A DNA stretch of 30,530 nt, from positions 1 through 30,530 of the forward strand of contig JADHUD010000003.1 in assembly GCA_016784705.1 (NCBI GenBank). Direction: 5' to 3'. Below the pieces are notes generated by a model. The model saw only the letters and a program-made list of their open reading frames with translations. It ran no database searches and was not told the DNA's origin. Source of the DNA: Spirochaetia bacterium. GTDB lineage: Bacteria; Spirochaetota; Spirochaetia; JABMQR01. Below are positions 8,402-16,522 of the stretch, piece by piece. Within the stretch, counting starts at the first letter, position 1. Every line of letters starts with the position of its first letter. A program made the position numbers and the translations under genes.

Positions 8402-9157
8402 ATGCATGTTTTTATTCTTCCGCAATCTTTTTCGGGAACAGGAGAGTTTCAGCTTGATAGTAAGGATTCTCATTATCTAACCCGTGTACTCCGACTTCAT
8501 GCAGGCTCCCTTTTCCCTGGCAGAGACAGGCAGGGTAACCTGTGGGATCTGCTGATTTCTGAAGTTGGCAAAGATTTTGTGCTTCTCACCTGTACTCCCG
8601 CTTCTGAAAAAAATATTTTTCTCACGATGCCCTCTATTTCTCTTTTCCAATGTGTTTGTAAAGGGAAAAAAATGGATCAGATTATAAGACAGGCTACAGA
8701 AATAGGAGTAAAAGAGATACTGCCGGTAATAAGCAGGTATACCCTTTCAAATGTTGGTTCTTCTGCCGATATTTCTCTACAGAAAATTGAGCGGTGGAAA
8801 ATAATTATCAAGGAAGCCCTGCAGCAAAGCGGATCCCCTATTATTACAGAACTTCATACCCCCCAAAGCTTTGATGAAATGCTTGCTTTTATTGAGAGCA
8901 GATATATGGGGTTCTTTTTTCATCAGGAACGACTCAGCAGCAGCTCCCTGACTGAAAATCTGCTGGCATATAAAGAGGGAAAAAAACAGCTCCCTCTGGC
9001 AGTAATTATAGGTCCGGAAGGCGGCTTTTCTGAACAAGAAGTTGAAAAAATGAAAAAAACCGGTCTGGAACCGGCTTTTCTTAATACAAATATTCTCAGA
9101 GCTGAAACAGCGGCAATATATGCATTAGCCGCGGTACAAACTCTTCTTTCTAACTGA
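8402..9157 (+). CDS. rsmE: 16S rRNA (uracil-1498-N3)-methyltransferase
   Basis: A 251-residue SPOUT-class methyltransferase that makes m3U1498 in 16S rRNA using S-adenosylmethionine. The N-terminal PUA-like domain (about 1-70) includes SHYLTRVLRL. The trefoil-knot motifs are GPEGGFS (204-210) and LRAETAA (232-238), both in their usual places near the C-terminus. AGGA lies upstream of the ATG at a suitable distance. It is 68 bp downstream of the YjbQ gene and ends 18 bp from the end of the convergent SLBB gene, with no obvious terminator between them. Confidence 0.94.
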   Translation: MHVFILPQSFSGTGEFQLDSKDSHYLTRVLRLHAGSLFPGRDRQGNLWDLLISEVGKDFVLLTCTPASEKNIFLTMPSISLFQCVCKGKKMDQIIRQATEIGVKEILPVISRYTLSNVGSSADISLQKIERWKIIIKEALQQSGSPIITELHTPQSFDEMLAFIESRYMGFFFHQERLSSSSLTENLLAYKEGKKQLPLAVIIGPEGGFSEQEVEKMKKTGLEPAFLNTNILRAETAAIYALAAVQTLLSN

Positions 9158-9175
9158 TTTCTTCCTGATTGATTA

Positions 9176-11434
9176 CTACAGTAATCCTACGGTATCCAGA
9201 GAGTATACTATTTTATAAATTGTATCCGTTATATTAGTAAAACTATCAATAAAAGCCGCCCCTGCCGGCAGTGAAATTCGTTTAACGGCAATGATGGTAT
9301 CTCCTTGCTCAAGAACCTGATTTTCAATACTGCTCCAACCAAAAAACAAATTCTCCTCTGTCACAATTTTACCATTATATTTTACTATTGATATCTTATA
9401 GTCCTTTGATCGCAATCCACCAAGATCAAATAAATATTGTTTTACTGTTTTTCCCGCTACCCATGGCATAGCTGCAGCAGTATCAATATCTCCAAACACA
9501 GAAACGGTTCCTGATTTTTCAGGTATAAAAAGCGTGTCTCCCTCTTGAAGCAATATATTCCCTGAATTTCCCTTTAAATCAGCCAGTTTCTCTGGTATTG
9601 TCAGAATTATTTTCCCTAAGTATTCACCAAGCTGTTTCTCTGCAATATCAAGAAGTGCTTTCTGTGTCTCAAGTTGAATTTTTAATGAAGTTTCTGCATC
9701 TTCAGTCAAATTCTGAGCAGCAAGTGCGCCCTCTACCTGTAAAAGTTCTTCCCGCGTTCTCTGTATAGTAATTCTCACCTGATCAAGCTGCTGATTTTTC
9801 ACCGAATCTCTGTAGAGAGTAATGCCTTTCGGGTATGCTTTTTCTGTATAGCCTCCTGCCGCCGAAAGAATATCGAACAGAGTTAATCCATCAGAAAATT
9901 GATACATTCCAGGTATTGAAACCTGGCCAAGTACCTGAATTCCCTGAATAATATTACTCTCCATAAGAGGAACCAATGCTATTTTATCTCCTGCCTTCAT
10001 TTCTATATTCTGAGAAATTTTTCCCAAAATAAGAATATTTCTAAGAATCACCTGGTCAACAATTTCATCACCCCTGATAATTCTTGCTTCCATCTCTTCG
10101 GGCTTTTGCAGATTTTCTGCCTGATTTAGAACATCCAACAAGGTAATCCCTTTAATATAGGGAATATTAATTGATTCTTTTCCATTAACGGTAAGTAATA
10201 GAGGAGCCTCCGCATACAGCTCTCCCCGTTTAAAAAAATCAATTACATCATTGGGTTTTAATGGAATGATACTATTATTTAACAGCACTTCCCTCGGGCT
10301 GAAAATAATTCTCTCTTCTGGTTTGTCTGTCTCAATTCGGGTAATAATACCCGTATCGGTATCAGTCCCGGGAAGAATTCCAACCTGTAATAGAATATCC
10401 ACTAATGTGGGTACTGCAGTTACGGTATATAACCCTGGATTTTTAACCGGTCCCCGGACCTGAATCATATTATCTACAACGGACATTCCTGACTGAAGAA
10501 TCATTATGTCTCCATCCATAATCTCATCATTGATAAAATTTTCATCTTCTACTTCGCCCTCGAGTACTGTAGAAAAGGCTCCAGATCTCCTTAAGAGTTT
10601 TATCGCAGGCAGAGATCCAGCCAGACCTGCTCCACCGGCAAAATTTATAAGATCAGATACTGTTTCGTCTTCAAGCAATTCATAAATACCGGGGCGTTTT
10701 ACATCTCCCACAGCAGCAGCCGTTCTTCCAATAGGAGGAACATACAGAATATCACCTTCTACAACTTTTGCATTAACAGGTGCTGCAGCTCCATTGATAA
10801 AAAGATCATATAAATCTACCGGCAAGGTTTTTCCATTACGAATTATTCTGATGTCCCGAAGAGAACCTTCGAAAAGTACTCCTCCGGAATATGCTAGAAG
10901 ATCAATGGCGGACCAGAGATTTGAGACATTTACTGCTCCGGGTTTTTTCACAAAGCCTGTCACATATACTGAGAACTCACGCAATTTAAGAGGAGTCGTC
11001 TCAATATTTATATTTTTATATTTTATGGAGAATTTCACATGTAATATTCCATCAATTTCAGAGAGGGTTCTCCCAAAAACTGAGACACGTCCTATTGGTT
11101 TAAGAAAAATACTTCCATCCGGATCCACTTCCACATCATAGGTGCTGAGTACAGCCCCGTAATCAACCGGATCACCCCAGATATATACACGCAGTGAATC
11201 TCCCGGGCCTACAAGATACCCTTCATCAACTTCCGTTGAAACCGTAGGATTCCAGGAACCAAGAAGTTCATAACCGATTTGATTTACTCTCCCCGCCATT
11301 CCTTCGGGAAGCATAGAAGAGTAGATATTTTCAATTGAAGTGGTTTCCCGCAGGTTACTCTCTATTGTTTGAGCAGATATGGGGAAAGAGGCAATTAATA
11401 CACAGAATGCTATATATATATGTCTTTTTTTCAT
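9176..11434 (-). CDS. SLBB-domain polysaccharide biosynthesis/export protein
   Basis: The 752-residue product from the ATG at 11434 begins with MKKRHIYIAFCVLIASFPISAQ, a clear signal peptide. The frame also extends upstream to a TTG at 11470, which would bury that peptide. The N-terminal polysaccharide-export domain starts at YLVGPGDSLRVYIWGD (about 73-88). Soluble-ligand-binding beta-grasp repeats follow, marked by recurring G-x-V-x-x-PG-x-Y units (TGFVKKPG, GDVKRPGIY, RGPVKNPGLY, GQVSIPGMY) and a degenerate fifth. A likely coiled coil (about 545-605) precedes the last repeat. Wza-like proteins form the outer-membrane or periplasmic conduit for exported polysaccharide. No Wzc kinase or polymerase is adjacent. 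It diverges from the two-gene regulator pair, which may control it. Confidence 0.87.
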   Translation of the reverse strand: MKKRHIYIAFCVLIASFPISAQTIESNLRETTSIENIYSSMLPEGMAGRVNQIGYELLGSWNPTVSTEVDEGYLVGPGDSLRVYIWGDPVDYGAVLSTYDVEVDPDGSIFLKPIGRVSVFGRTLSEIDGILHVKFSIKYKNINIETTPLKLREFSVYVTGFVKKPGAVNVSNLWSAIDLLAYSGGVLFEGSLRDIRIIRNGKTLPVDLYDLFINGAAAPVNAKVVEGDILYVPPIGRTAAAVGDVKRPGIYELLEDETVSDLINFAGGAGLAGSLPAIKLLRRSGAFSTVLEGEVEDENFINDEIMDGDIMILQSGMSVVDNMIQVRGPVKNPGLYTVTAVPTLVDILLQVGILPGTDTDTGIITRIETDKPEERIIFSPREVLLNNSIIPLKPNDVIDFFKRGELYAEAPLLLTVNGKESINIPYIKGITLLDVLNQAENLQKPEEMEARIIRGDEIVDQVILRNILILGKISQNIEMKAGDKIALVPLMESNIIQGIQVLGQVSIPGMYQFSDGLTLFDILSAAGGYTEKAYPKGITLYRDSVKNQQLDQVRITIQRTREELLQVEGALAAQNLTEDAETSLKIQLETQKALLDIAEKQLGEYLGKIILTIPEKLADLKGNSGNILLQEGDTLFIPEKSGTVSVFGDIDTAAAMPWVAGKTVKQYLFDLGGLRSKDYKISIVKYNGKIVTEENLFFGWSSIENQVLEQGDTIIAVKRISLPAGAAFIDSFTNITDTIYKIVYSLDTVGLL

Positions 11435-11584
11435 ACTTTCTATTCTACTGGTATATTTTTCATCATGCAATACAATTTATATGATAATGATATCTCTTTT
11501 TACCTATACCTAGTTCTAAGTAGTCCTTAAGGTTAATTTACTTTTTCACTTTTTTTTATGATAGTAAAACTTCAAAGATTCCAA

Positions 11585-11591
11585 AAAGGAG
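11585..11591 (+). promoter_or_regulatory. Ribosome binding site of the AAA+ regulator gene
   Basis: AAAGGAG lies 6 nt before the ATG at 11598. It supports that start over internal Met codons. No sigma54 -24/-12 element was found in the divergent spacer 11435-11597. Confidence 0.6.
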
Positions 11592-11597
11592 TTTTCA

Positions 11598-12845
11598 ATG
11601 GTCAGAATCCTGATAGTTTGCCGCCGCAGAACACTTTTCACAAAAATCCAGGCTTCAATAAAGTCAATAGTATTTTATTATGCAGCAACCGTAGAGGAGG
11701 GAGAATTCTTAAGTCTTTCTGCATACCCAGATCTTGTTTGTATTGCTTTAGCGGGGGAAGAACAAGAAACAGAAAATTTTCAGAACCTTCAGACCGTTTC
11801 AAGAGGGAAAAGAAAGATTCCGGTCTTATACCTGCTTGAAAAGGATTTTAATGGGCAAACAGCTGGTTTACAAGGAAGAAACAGTTTTATCATAACTGGA
11901 AATCAATTTAATGCCGAAAACTTTATCACTTCGGTTTTTGCCTTAATATATAAGAACCAGAACGCAGCTCCCCTCTACAAAATTTCGGACCATACAGCAA
12001 AAGCACTTCCCGAATTAACAAGAGAATCTATCTGTGATCCGGGAGCTTATGCAGAGTCTTTCCTTGTAGGAACCTCCTCCGCAATGCAATTTGTAAGAAA
12101 AAATCTCTGTAAATTCGCTCCTTATCCGGATAAAGTCCTCATTTTGGGAGAATCCGGAACAGGTAAAGAGTTGGCAGCAAAAATTCTGCACAATCTTTCC
12201 GGCAGAAGCGGTCCCTTTATAGCAATAAACTGTGCTGTGTTCTCTCAGAGTCTTGCTGAATCGGAGCTTTTCGGGTATGAAAAAGGAGCCTTTACCGATG
12301 CAAAGCATGACCATATCGGCGTTTTTGAGCAGGCTCATAAAGGAACTCTATTTCTGGATGAAGTGGGGGAAATGCAGGGAAATCTGCAGCCTAAACTTCT
12401 AAGAATTCTTGAGAATGACACTATTGTACGCCTGGGTTCTTCGGTTCAAAGAAAAATAAATGTTCGAATCCTTTCTGCAACAAATGCTCATATTGATTTC
12501 ACCGGCAAAAATTCCACAATAAGGAAGGATTTGCTTTTCCGATTGAGCACTCTTTCAATATACATACCACCACTTCGTGAAAGACGTGAGGATATCGCTT
12601 CGCTTTCAGATTGGTTTCTTTCCCGACAGAATCTTTCCGGTCTTCTATCAGAAAAAAGTCTTCTTTTACTAACAGAATATAACTGGCCGGGAAATGTACG
12701 GCAGCTCTTCGGGGTTCTTCGCAAAGCAATTATCTACTCAGATTTAGATCTTTGCTCAAAAAAAAAGTTAATTGAAATAACCCCCTCTATGTTTAACCCG
12801 AAGGCGGAGTGTAATCTGCACACTGCCTGCTATCACGGAGAGTAA
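11598..12845 (+). CDS. Sigma54-type AAA+ regulator lacking a DNA-binding domain
   Basis: A 415-residue protein. Residues 1-120 resemble a receiver fold (MVRILIVCRR, then YPDLVCIALAGE), but the phospho-acceptor Asp is not where expected. The central AAA+ domain (about 155-385) is well conserved: Walker A GESGTGKE (184-191), Walker B LFLDE (251-255), FRL, and WPGNVRQL (363-370). The sigma54-contacting loop reads GAFTDA (230-235) instead of the canonical GAFTGA. The protein stops about 45 residues after WPGNVR with no Fis-like helix-turn-helix. It therefore probably acts from solution or through a partner, plausibly the winged-helix protein encoded next. It diverges from the SLBB export gene. 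Confidence 0.88.
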   Translation: MVRILIVCRRRTLFTKIQASIKSIVFYYAATVEEGEFLSLSAYPDLVCIALAGEEQETENFQNLQTVSRGKRKIPVLYLLEKDFNGQTAGLQGRNSFIITGNQFNAENFITSVFALIYKNQNAAPLYKISDHTAKALPELTRESICDPGAYAESFLVGTSSAMQFVRKNLCKFAPYPDKVLILGESGTGKELAAKILHNLSGRSGPFIAINCAVFSQSLAESELFGYEKGAFTDAKHDHIGVFEQAHKGTLFLDEVGEMQGNLQPKLLRILENDTIVRLGSSVQRKINVRILSATNAHIDFTGKNSTIRKDLLFRLSTLSIYIPPLRERREDIASLSDWFLSRQNLSGLLSEKSLLLLTEYNWPGNVRQLFGVLRKAIIYSDLDLCSKKKLIEITPSMFNPKAECNLHTACYHGE

Positions 12846-12917
12846 ACCATAAAAATTTACGCAGGATGATTGATAAAAGACCTTCTGCATCAGCATCTGT
12901 TTTAGGAGCGGTATTAA

Positions 12918-13550
12918 ATGAACAAAACTATATCTGTGTATATGTTTCCATCCTCCTCTAAAGAGGTTGATTCGGCAAAAAACCTTTTAGGGAAGAATCC
13001 TGAGATTACTATCTATTCTGCAGCCAGCAGTAAAACTGTCAGCTTTGATCACTCTGTTTTATTAATACACAGCACTTTTATTATTGACAATCCGCAAATC
13101 CAGCAATTGCTTTGGAAAAAACAAAAAGAATCCATACTTTTCTATGGCCCTGTTGAAGTGATTCGGGCTGTCTTTATGCTTCCTTGTACTGATTTTATCT
13201 CATACCCTTTTCACGGAGAAGAACTTGCTGCCCGGCTGTTTAGAGCAGCTCCAGTACAAATACAGTGTTCCGGCGGGCAGAAGCTCTCTCTCTATTCTGA
13301 TTTTCTTATGGGAACATTAGGCTTTGTATGTTTAAGTAACCCGGAATGTGATGTTCTAAGACTTCTCGTCTCTTCTTTTCCTGAGACGGTAAAAAGAGAA
13401 ACTATACTGAAAAATCTTTTTCCGGAACTGCCGGGAAACAGTCGGTATCCTGATGTAATAATAAGTTCATTAAGAAAAAAAATATCATCAATTACCACAG
13501 AATCTGTTAGTTCAATAATCACAATTCATGGGGCAGGTTATTGCTTATGA
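12918..13550 (+). CDS. OmpR-type winged-helix protein with degenerate receiver domain
   Basis: A 210-residue protein with two parts. Residues 1-110 look like a receiver: a beta-alpha start, the beta3-like strand HSVLLIHS (45-52) and TDFISYPFHGEELAARL (91-107), which mimics the usual DYLxKPF-x-x-xEL segment. The phospho-acceptor Asp is missing and Lys of the KPF motif is Tyr. Residues 125-210 match the OmpR winged helix, ending YPDVIISSLRKKIS and IITIHGAGYCL. It should bind DNA without classical phosphorylation. TAGGAG precedes the ATG by about 8 nt. It follows the AAA+ gene by 72 bp, so the two are likely co-expressed and may form one split regulator. Confidence 0.72.
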   Translation: MNKTISVYMFPSSSKEVDSAKNLLGKNPEITIYSAASSKTVSFDHSVLLIHSTFIIDNPQIQQLLWKKQKESILFYGPVEVIRAVFMLPCTDFISYPFHGEELAARLFRAAPVQIQCSGGQKLSLYSDFLMGTLGFVCLSNPECDVLRLLVSSFPETVKRETILKNLFPELPGNSRYPDVIISSLRKKISSITTESVSSIITIHGAGYCL

Positions 13551-13552
13551 CT

Positions 13553-13585
13553 TGATAATATAAAGAGTTATCACTACTTTTTTTT
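13553..13585 (+). terminator. Candidate weak rho-independent terminator
   Basis: TGATAA (13553-13558) and TTATCA (13568-13573) form a 6-bp AT-rich stem, followed by eight T residues (13578-13585). It sits directly after the winged-helix gene stop. The stem is weak, so confidence is limited. Confidence 0.4.
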
Positions 13586-13608
13586 GCTTGTGGATAACTT
13601 GTGCAAAA
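13586..13608 (-). promoter_or_regulatory. Tandem DnaA boxes, first pair
   Basis: On the minus strand, TTATCCACA (13589-13597 on the plus coordinates) is a perfect DnaA box. TTTTGCACA (13600-13608) fits the relaxed TTWTNCACA consensus. The two start 11 bp apart in the same orientation. The 18-bp segment GCTTGTGGATAACTTGTG (13586-13603) recurs identically at 13808-13825. Confidence 0.65.
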
Positions 13609-13807
13609 CTTATTTTAAAAAAAAAGAAAGAATCCCTGATTATCTATTTTTCATTCTGCTAAGAATTAAATAAGACAGATGTTAAGTAGATTTTTTTAAT
13701 TCCTTATAATAAAACAGTTTATTTGGCCATTCTTAACAGCAAGCTTTTCTTAAAGGAGAAAATTTCTTTAAATCACTTTTTTCATCTGTTTTATAATGCA
13801 ACAAACA

Positions 13808-13830
13808 GCTTGTGGATAACTTGTGTATAA
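13808..13830 (-). promoter_or_regulatory. Tandem DnaA boxes, second pair
   Basis: On the minus strand, TTATCCACA (13811-13819) and TTATACACA (13822-13830) both fit the DnaA-box consensus TTWTNCACA. As in the first pair, they start 11 bp apart in the same orientation. Confidence 0.65.
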
Positions 13831-13871
13831 GCTATAAAATATCGCTCACAGCCCGTTAAAAACGCACTCTT

Positions 13872-15170
13872 TTAAATCTTCTTATTTTTCTTGATATCAG
13901 CTCCCAATATTTGCAGTTTTTCACAAAGGTTTTCATAGCCTCGTTCGATTTGATAAACATTTTGGATTACACTCTCTCCCTGTGCACAAAGAGATGCAAT
14001 GACCAGTGCCATCCCAGCCCGAATATCCGGTGAAGTCACGAGGGCTCCATGTAAAAGTACCGGCCCGGAAACAACCGCTCTGTGCGGATCACACAAAATA
14101 ATTCTTGCACCCATCCGAATAAGCATATCTATAAAAAACATTCGTGATTCAAACATTTTCTCGTGTACCAGTACCGTTCCCTGCGATTGAGTTGCCACAA
14201 CCGTAACAATACTGAGAAGATCAGCGGGGAATCCCGGCCAGGGTGCATCATCAATTTTAGGAATCATTCCACTAAGGTCAGGTTGTATTATCCATTTTTT
14301 ATTGGGTAGAATTCGTATTGATTTCCCGCTCTCTTCCCAGTTTATGCCAATCTTACGAAATCCCGTCCGAATAATAGGCAGCTGTGATGTATCAACTCCA
14401 TGAATAACAACATCGCCATGGGTAGCAGCTGCCAACCCTACAAATGATCCGATTTCGATGTAATCAGAACCAATTGTAAATTCTGATCCATGCAGAGATC
14501 TTACCCCTTTTATTGTCAGAAGATTGGACCCGCACCCTGAAATATCTGCACCCATAGATATCAGTAAATTACAGAGATCCTGTATATGCGGTTCGCTTGC
14601 AGCATTTCTTATAACAGTTTTCCCTGGAGCATATACAGCAGCCATAACGGCATTCTCGGTTGCTGTTACTGACATCTCATCAAGAAATATTTCGTTCCCA
14701 CAATATTTGTCTTTTGAAACTTCAATCTGCAGCATTCCATTCTTATCAATACTCGAATATGCACCCAAGGCAGAAAAGGCAAGAAAATGGGTATCCAACC
14801 GCCGCAAACCAATTACATCACCTCCCGGTGGCGCTAATACTATTTTACCGGTCCGCGCCAGCATTGGGCCTGCAAAAAGAATTGATGCTCTTATTTTCTG
14901 TGCAAGATCTTCAGGAATGTTTCCTCTGATATTGGTTGCCCTAATATGAATAGTACCTGTTTTATCTACTTCACGTACTACCGCAGCTCCAATTGATTCC
15001 ATTATTGAAAGCATAACCCGAACATCTTCGATATCCGGTACATTATGAAGAATAATTTCTTCTTCTGTCAGCAAGGCGGCAGCTATACACGGCAGGGCTG
15101 AATTTTTATTTCCACTTGTAACTATCTCGCCGGAAAGAGGCTTTCCGCCCCGGATTGTATAACTGCTCAT
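13872..15170 (-). CDS. murA: UDP-N-acetylglucosamine 1-carboxyvinyltransferase, Asp-type active site
   Basis: A 432-residue enzyme catalysing the first committed step of peptidoglycan synthesis, enolpyruvyl transfer from PEP to UDP-GlcNAc. Family landmarks are SGNKNSALP (K22 and N23 equivalents), IRASILFAGPMLAR (93-106), DDAPWPGFPADL with the catalytic Asp, and MFESRMFFIDMLIRMGA. The flexible loop reads PPGGDVIGLRRLDTH (114-128), so Asp118 replaces the usual Cys115. Asp at this position is known from naturally fosfomycin-resistant bacteria such as Mycobacterium tuberculosis and Chlamydia. The HD-domain gene precedes or follows it only 61 bp away on the same strand, so they probably share a transcript. 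Confidence 0.93.
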   Translation of the reverse strand: MSSYTIRGGKPLSGEIVTSGNKNSALPCIAAALLTEEEIILHNVPDIEDVRVMLSIMESIGAAVVREVDKTGTIHIRATNIRGNIPEDLAQKIRASILFAGPMLARTGKIVLAPPGGDVIGLRRLDTHFLAFSALGAYSSIDKNGMLQIEVSKDKYCGNEIFLDEMSVTATENAVMAAVYAPGKTVIRNAASEPHIQDLCNLLISMGADISGCGSNLLTIKGVRSLHGSEFTIGSDYIEIGSFVGLAAATHGDVVIHGVDTSQLPIIRTGFRKIGINWEESGKSIRILPNKKWIIQPDLSGMIPKIDDAPWPGFPADLLSIVTVVATQSQGTVLVHEKMFESRMFFIDMLIRMGARIILCDPHRAVVSGPVLLHGALVTSPDIRAGMALVIASLCAQGESVIQNVYQIERGYENLCEKLQILGADIKKNKKI

Positions 15171-15231
15171 AGGGATACTCTATATGTCTTTTTGTTGTTT
15201 GGCAATCATGATTAACCAGTGGGTGTAATAA

Positions 15232-16416
15232 TTATCTGCTGACAGTTCCTCTGGCAGATTTCAGGGCAGGTCCCAGGGCAGATCCCGGACGCCCAACTTT
15301 TCCATCCATTGTCCTGAATGGATTTTTTCTATGCTTTTGAAATTTTCTATAATGCTCACATATACGATAGTACCCCTCAGGATCCCGGTAAGAGGAGGAG
15401 ATATCGCATCGATAAATTTCTAGTAATTTGGGAAACAAGCTGTTTGTCATTATATGTTCTACGGTATGAACCGGCATACCGGGTAAATAAGCGGGCAGCA
15501 TGTGTGAATTGATGAGAAATTCAACTCTTTTTATATATTCTCTTGAAAAATTCAGATCCCGCAAAAATGCAGCTGCTTTTCTTGCCCCAATCTGGGCATG
15601 CATATCAAATTCATTATTATTTTGCCGCTGGGAAAAAGCTTTTCCACAGTCATGAAGAAGAATTCCCATGCCGATATCCGGATCCGGTTTTTTACTATAG
15701 TTAAACATCTCAACTGTATGGTCCCAGACATCCCCCTCCGGATGATAATCCTTATCCTGCACTACTCCCTGCATAGAAAACACCAACGGCCAGTGCTCTT
15801 TAATGAATCCTGATTCCATCAATATCTGTAATCCTATTCCGGGAGTTTGTGATTCAAGAATCCTCATAAGAACAATCCGCTGTTCCCCGATTCCCAATCT
15901 TGTGGGGGGTCTTTGAAATCCCATCTTCTGTACTATTTTTTTATCAATCGGCCATCCATACCTGGCAGCAAGAACTGCGGCATCTGCAATACCATACCAC
16001 CAGGAATTAACCGCTGTTGAAGATACAGCAGTATGTTCTAGTAAAAGTTCTTCTCTGTGCCTAATTTGGGGATACATATCATTCGTATCGAAAAAACGCC
16101 TGGCACTCGGACTGTAGTAAAACTGAAGAGGTTTCCAGGTCTGAATCCCCATTCCTGTATCATCTAAAATTCTCACATAATACTTCTGCCCGTTTTCTGC
16201 AGGAATAACAGCATCTATTCGTTCTTCACCGGGAAATTCAATTACATCAAACAGAGTTGATAATGTTATTAAATCGGCATCAGTTTCCATCTCGATAATT
16301 TCTCCGGGATTATGCCTGTAATATAAATCAAGGGCGGTAATTCCGCTGAATCTGTTGGTATAGCCTTTTTGTTCCAGTATATTTTCCGGTCCTTGCAGTT
16401 TCACAAATATCCCCAT
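15232..16416 (-). CDS. HD-domain protein related to CCA tRNA nucleotidyltransferase, degenerate head
   Basis: A 394-residue cytosolic protein. Residues 220-310 are a clear HD phosphohydrolase domain of the CCA-enzyme type: HPEGDVWDHTVEM (225-237), LLHDCGK (253-259), H273 and LINSH (301-305). The middle (about 95-215) resembles the post-catalytic and RNA-binding part of class II CCA/poly(A) polymerases. The N-terminal 95 residues occupy the place of the nucleotidyltransferase head, but the GGxxRD and DxD signatures are not visible. It may hydrolyse phosphates or bind RNA rather than add CCA. An in-frame stop two codons upstream of the ATG at 16416 limits the start. Confidence 0.72.
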   Translation of the reverse strand: MGIFVKLQGPENILEQKGYTNRFSGITALDLYYRHNPGEIIEMETDADLITLSTLFDVIEFPGEERIDAVIPAENGQKYYVRILDDTGMGIQTWKPLQFYYSPSARRFFDTNDMYPQIRHREELLLEHTAVSSTAVNSWWYGIADAAVLAARYGWPIDKKIVQKMGFQRPPTRLGIGEQRIVLMRILESQTPGIGLQILMESGFIKEHWPLVFSMQGVVQDKDYHPEGDVWDHTVEMFNYSKKPDPDIGMGILLHDCGKAFSQRQNNNEFDMHAQIGARKAAAFLRDLNFSREYIKRVEFLINSHMLPAYLPGMPVHTVEHIMTNSLFPKLLEIYRCDISSSYRDPEGYYRICEHYRKFQKHRKNPFRTMDGKVGRPGSALGPALKSARGTVSR

Positions 16417-16522
16417 TCTTCATTCCGACTGGTAACCGCCTGGTAAACGATGCTTTTTCTGAACACCAAGATGATCCTTTAACACATTGATATGAAGATT
16501 TTAATACATAATGCATTAAATT

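Larger units (their letters stand above)
13551..13871. other. AT-rich convergent intergenic region with DnaA-box cluster; possible origin-like element
   Basis: This 321-bp gap separates the 3' ends of two convergent genes, so no gene promoter is expected here. It contains two pairs of DnaA boxes 222 bp apart, flanking very AT-rich sequence with poly-A and poly-T tracts. Two isolated TATAAT strings occur at 13705-13710 and 13792-13797, without convincing -35 boxes. No open reading frame was seen. dnaA, dnaN or gidA are not in the window, so an oriC assignment is only a hypothesis; a DnaA-titration site is equally possible. Confidence 0.45.

Noticed and set aside
11435..11597. Search for a sigma54 promoter between the SLBB and AAA+ regulator genes
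   Set aside because: No sequence resembling TGGCAC-N5-TTGCT was found on either strand.
16509..16518. TAATGCATTA palindrome before the TPR gene
   Set aside because: Short and AT-rich, so chance occurrence is likely, and no second copy was seen.
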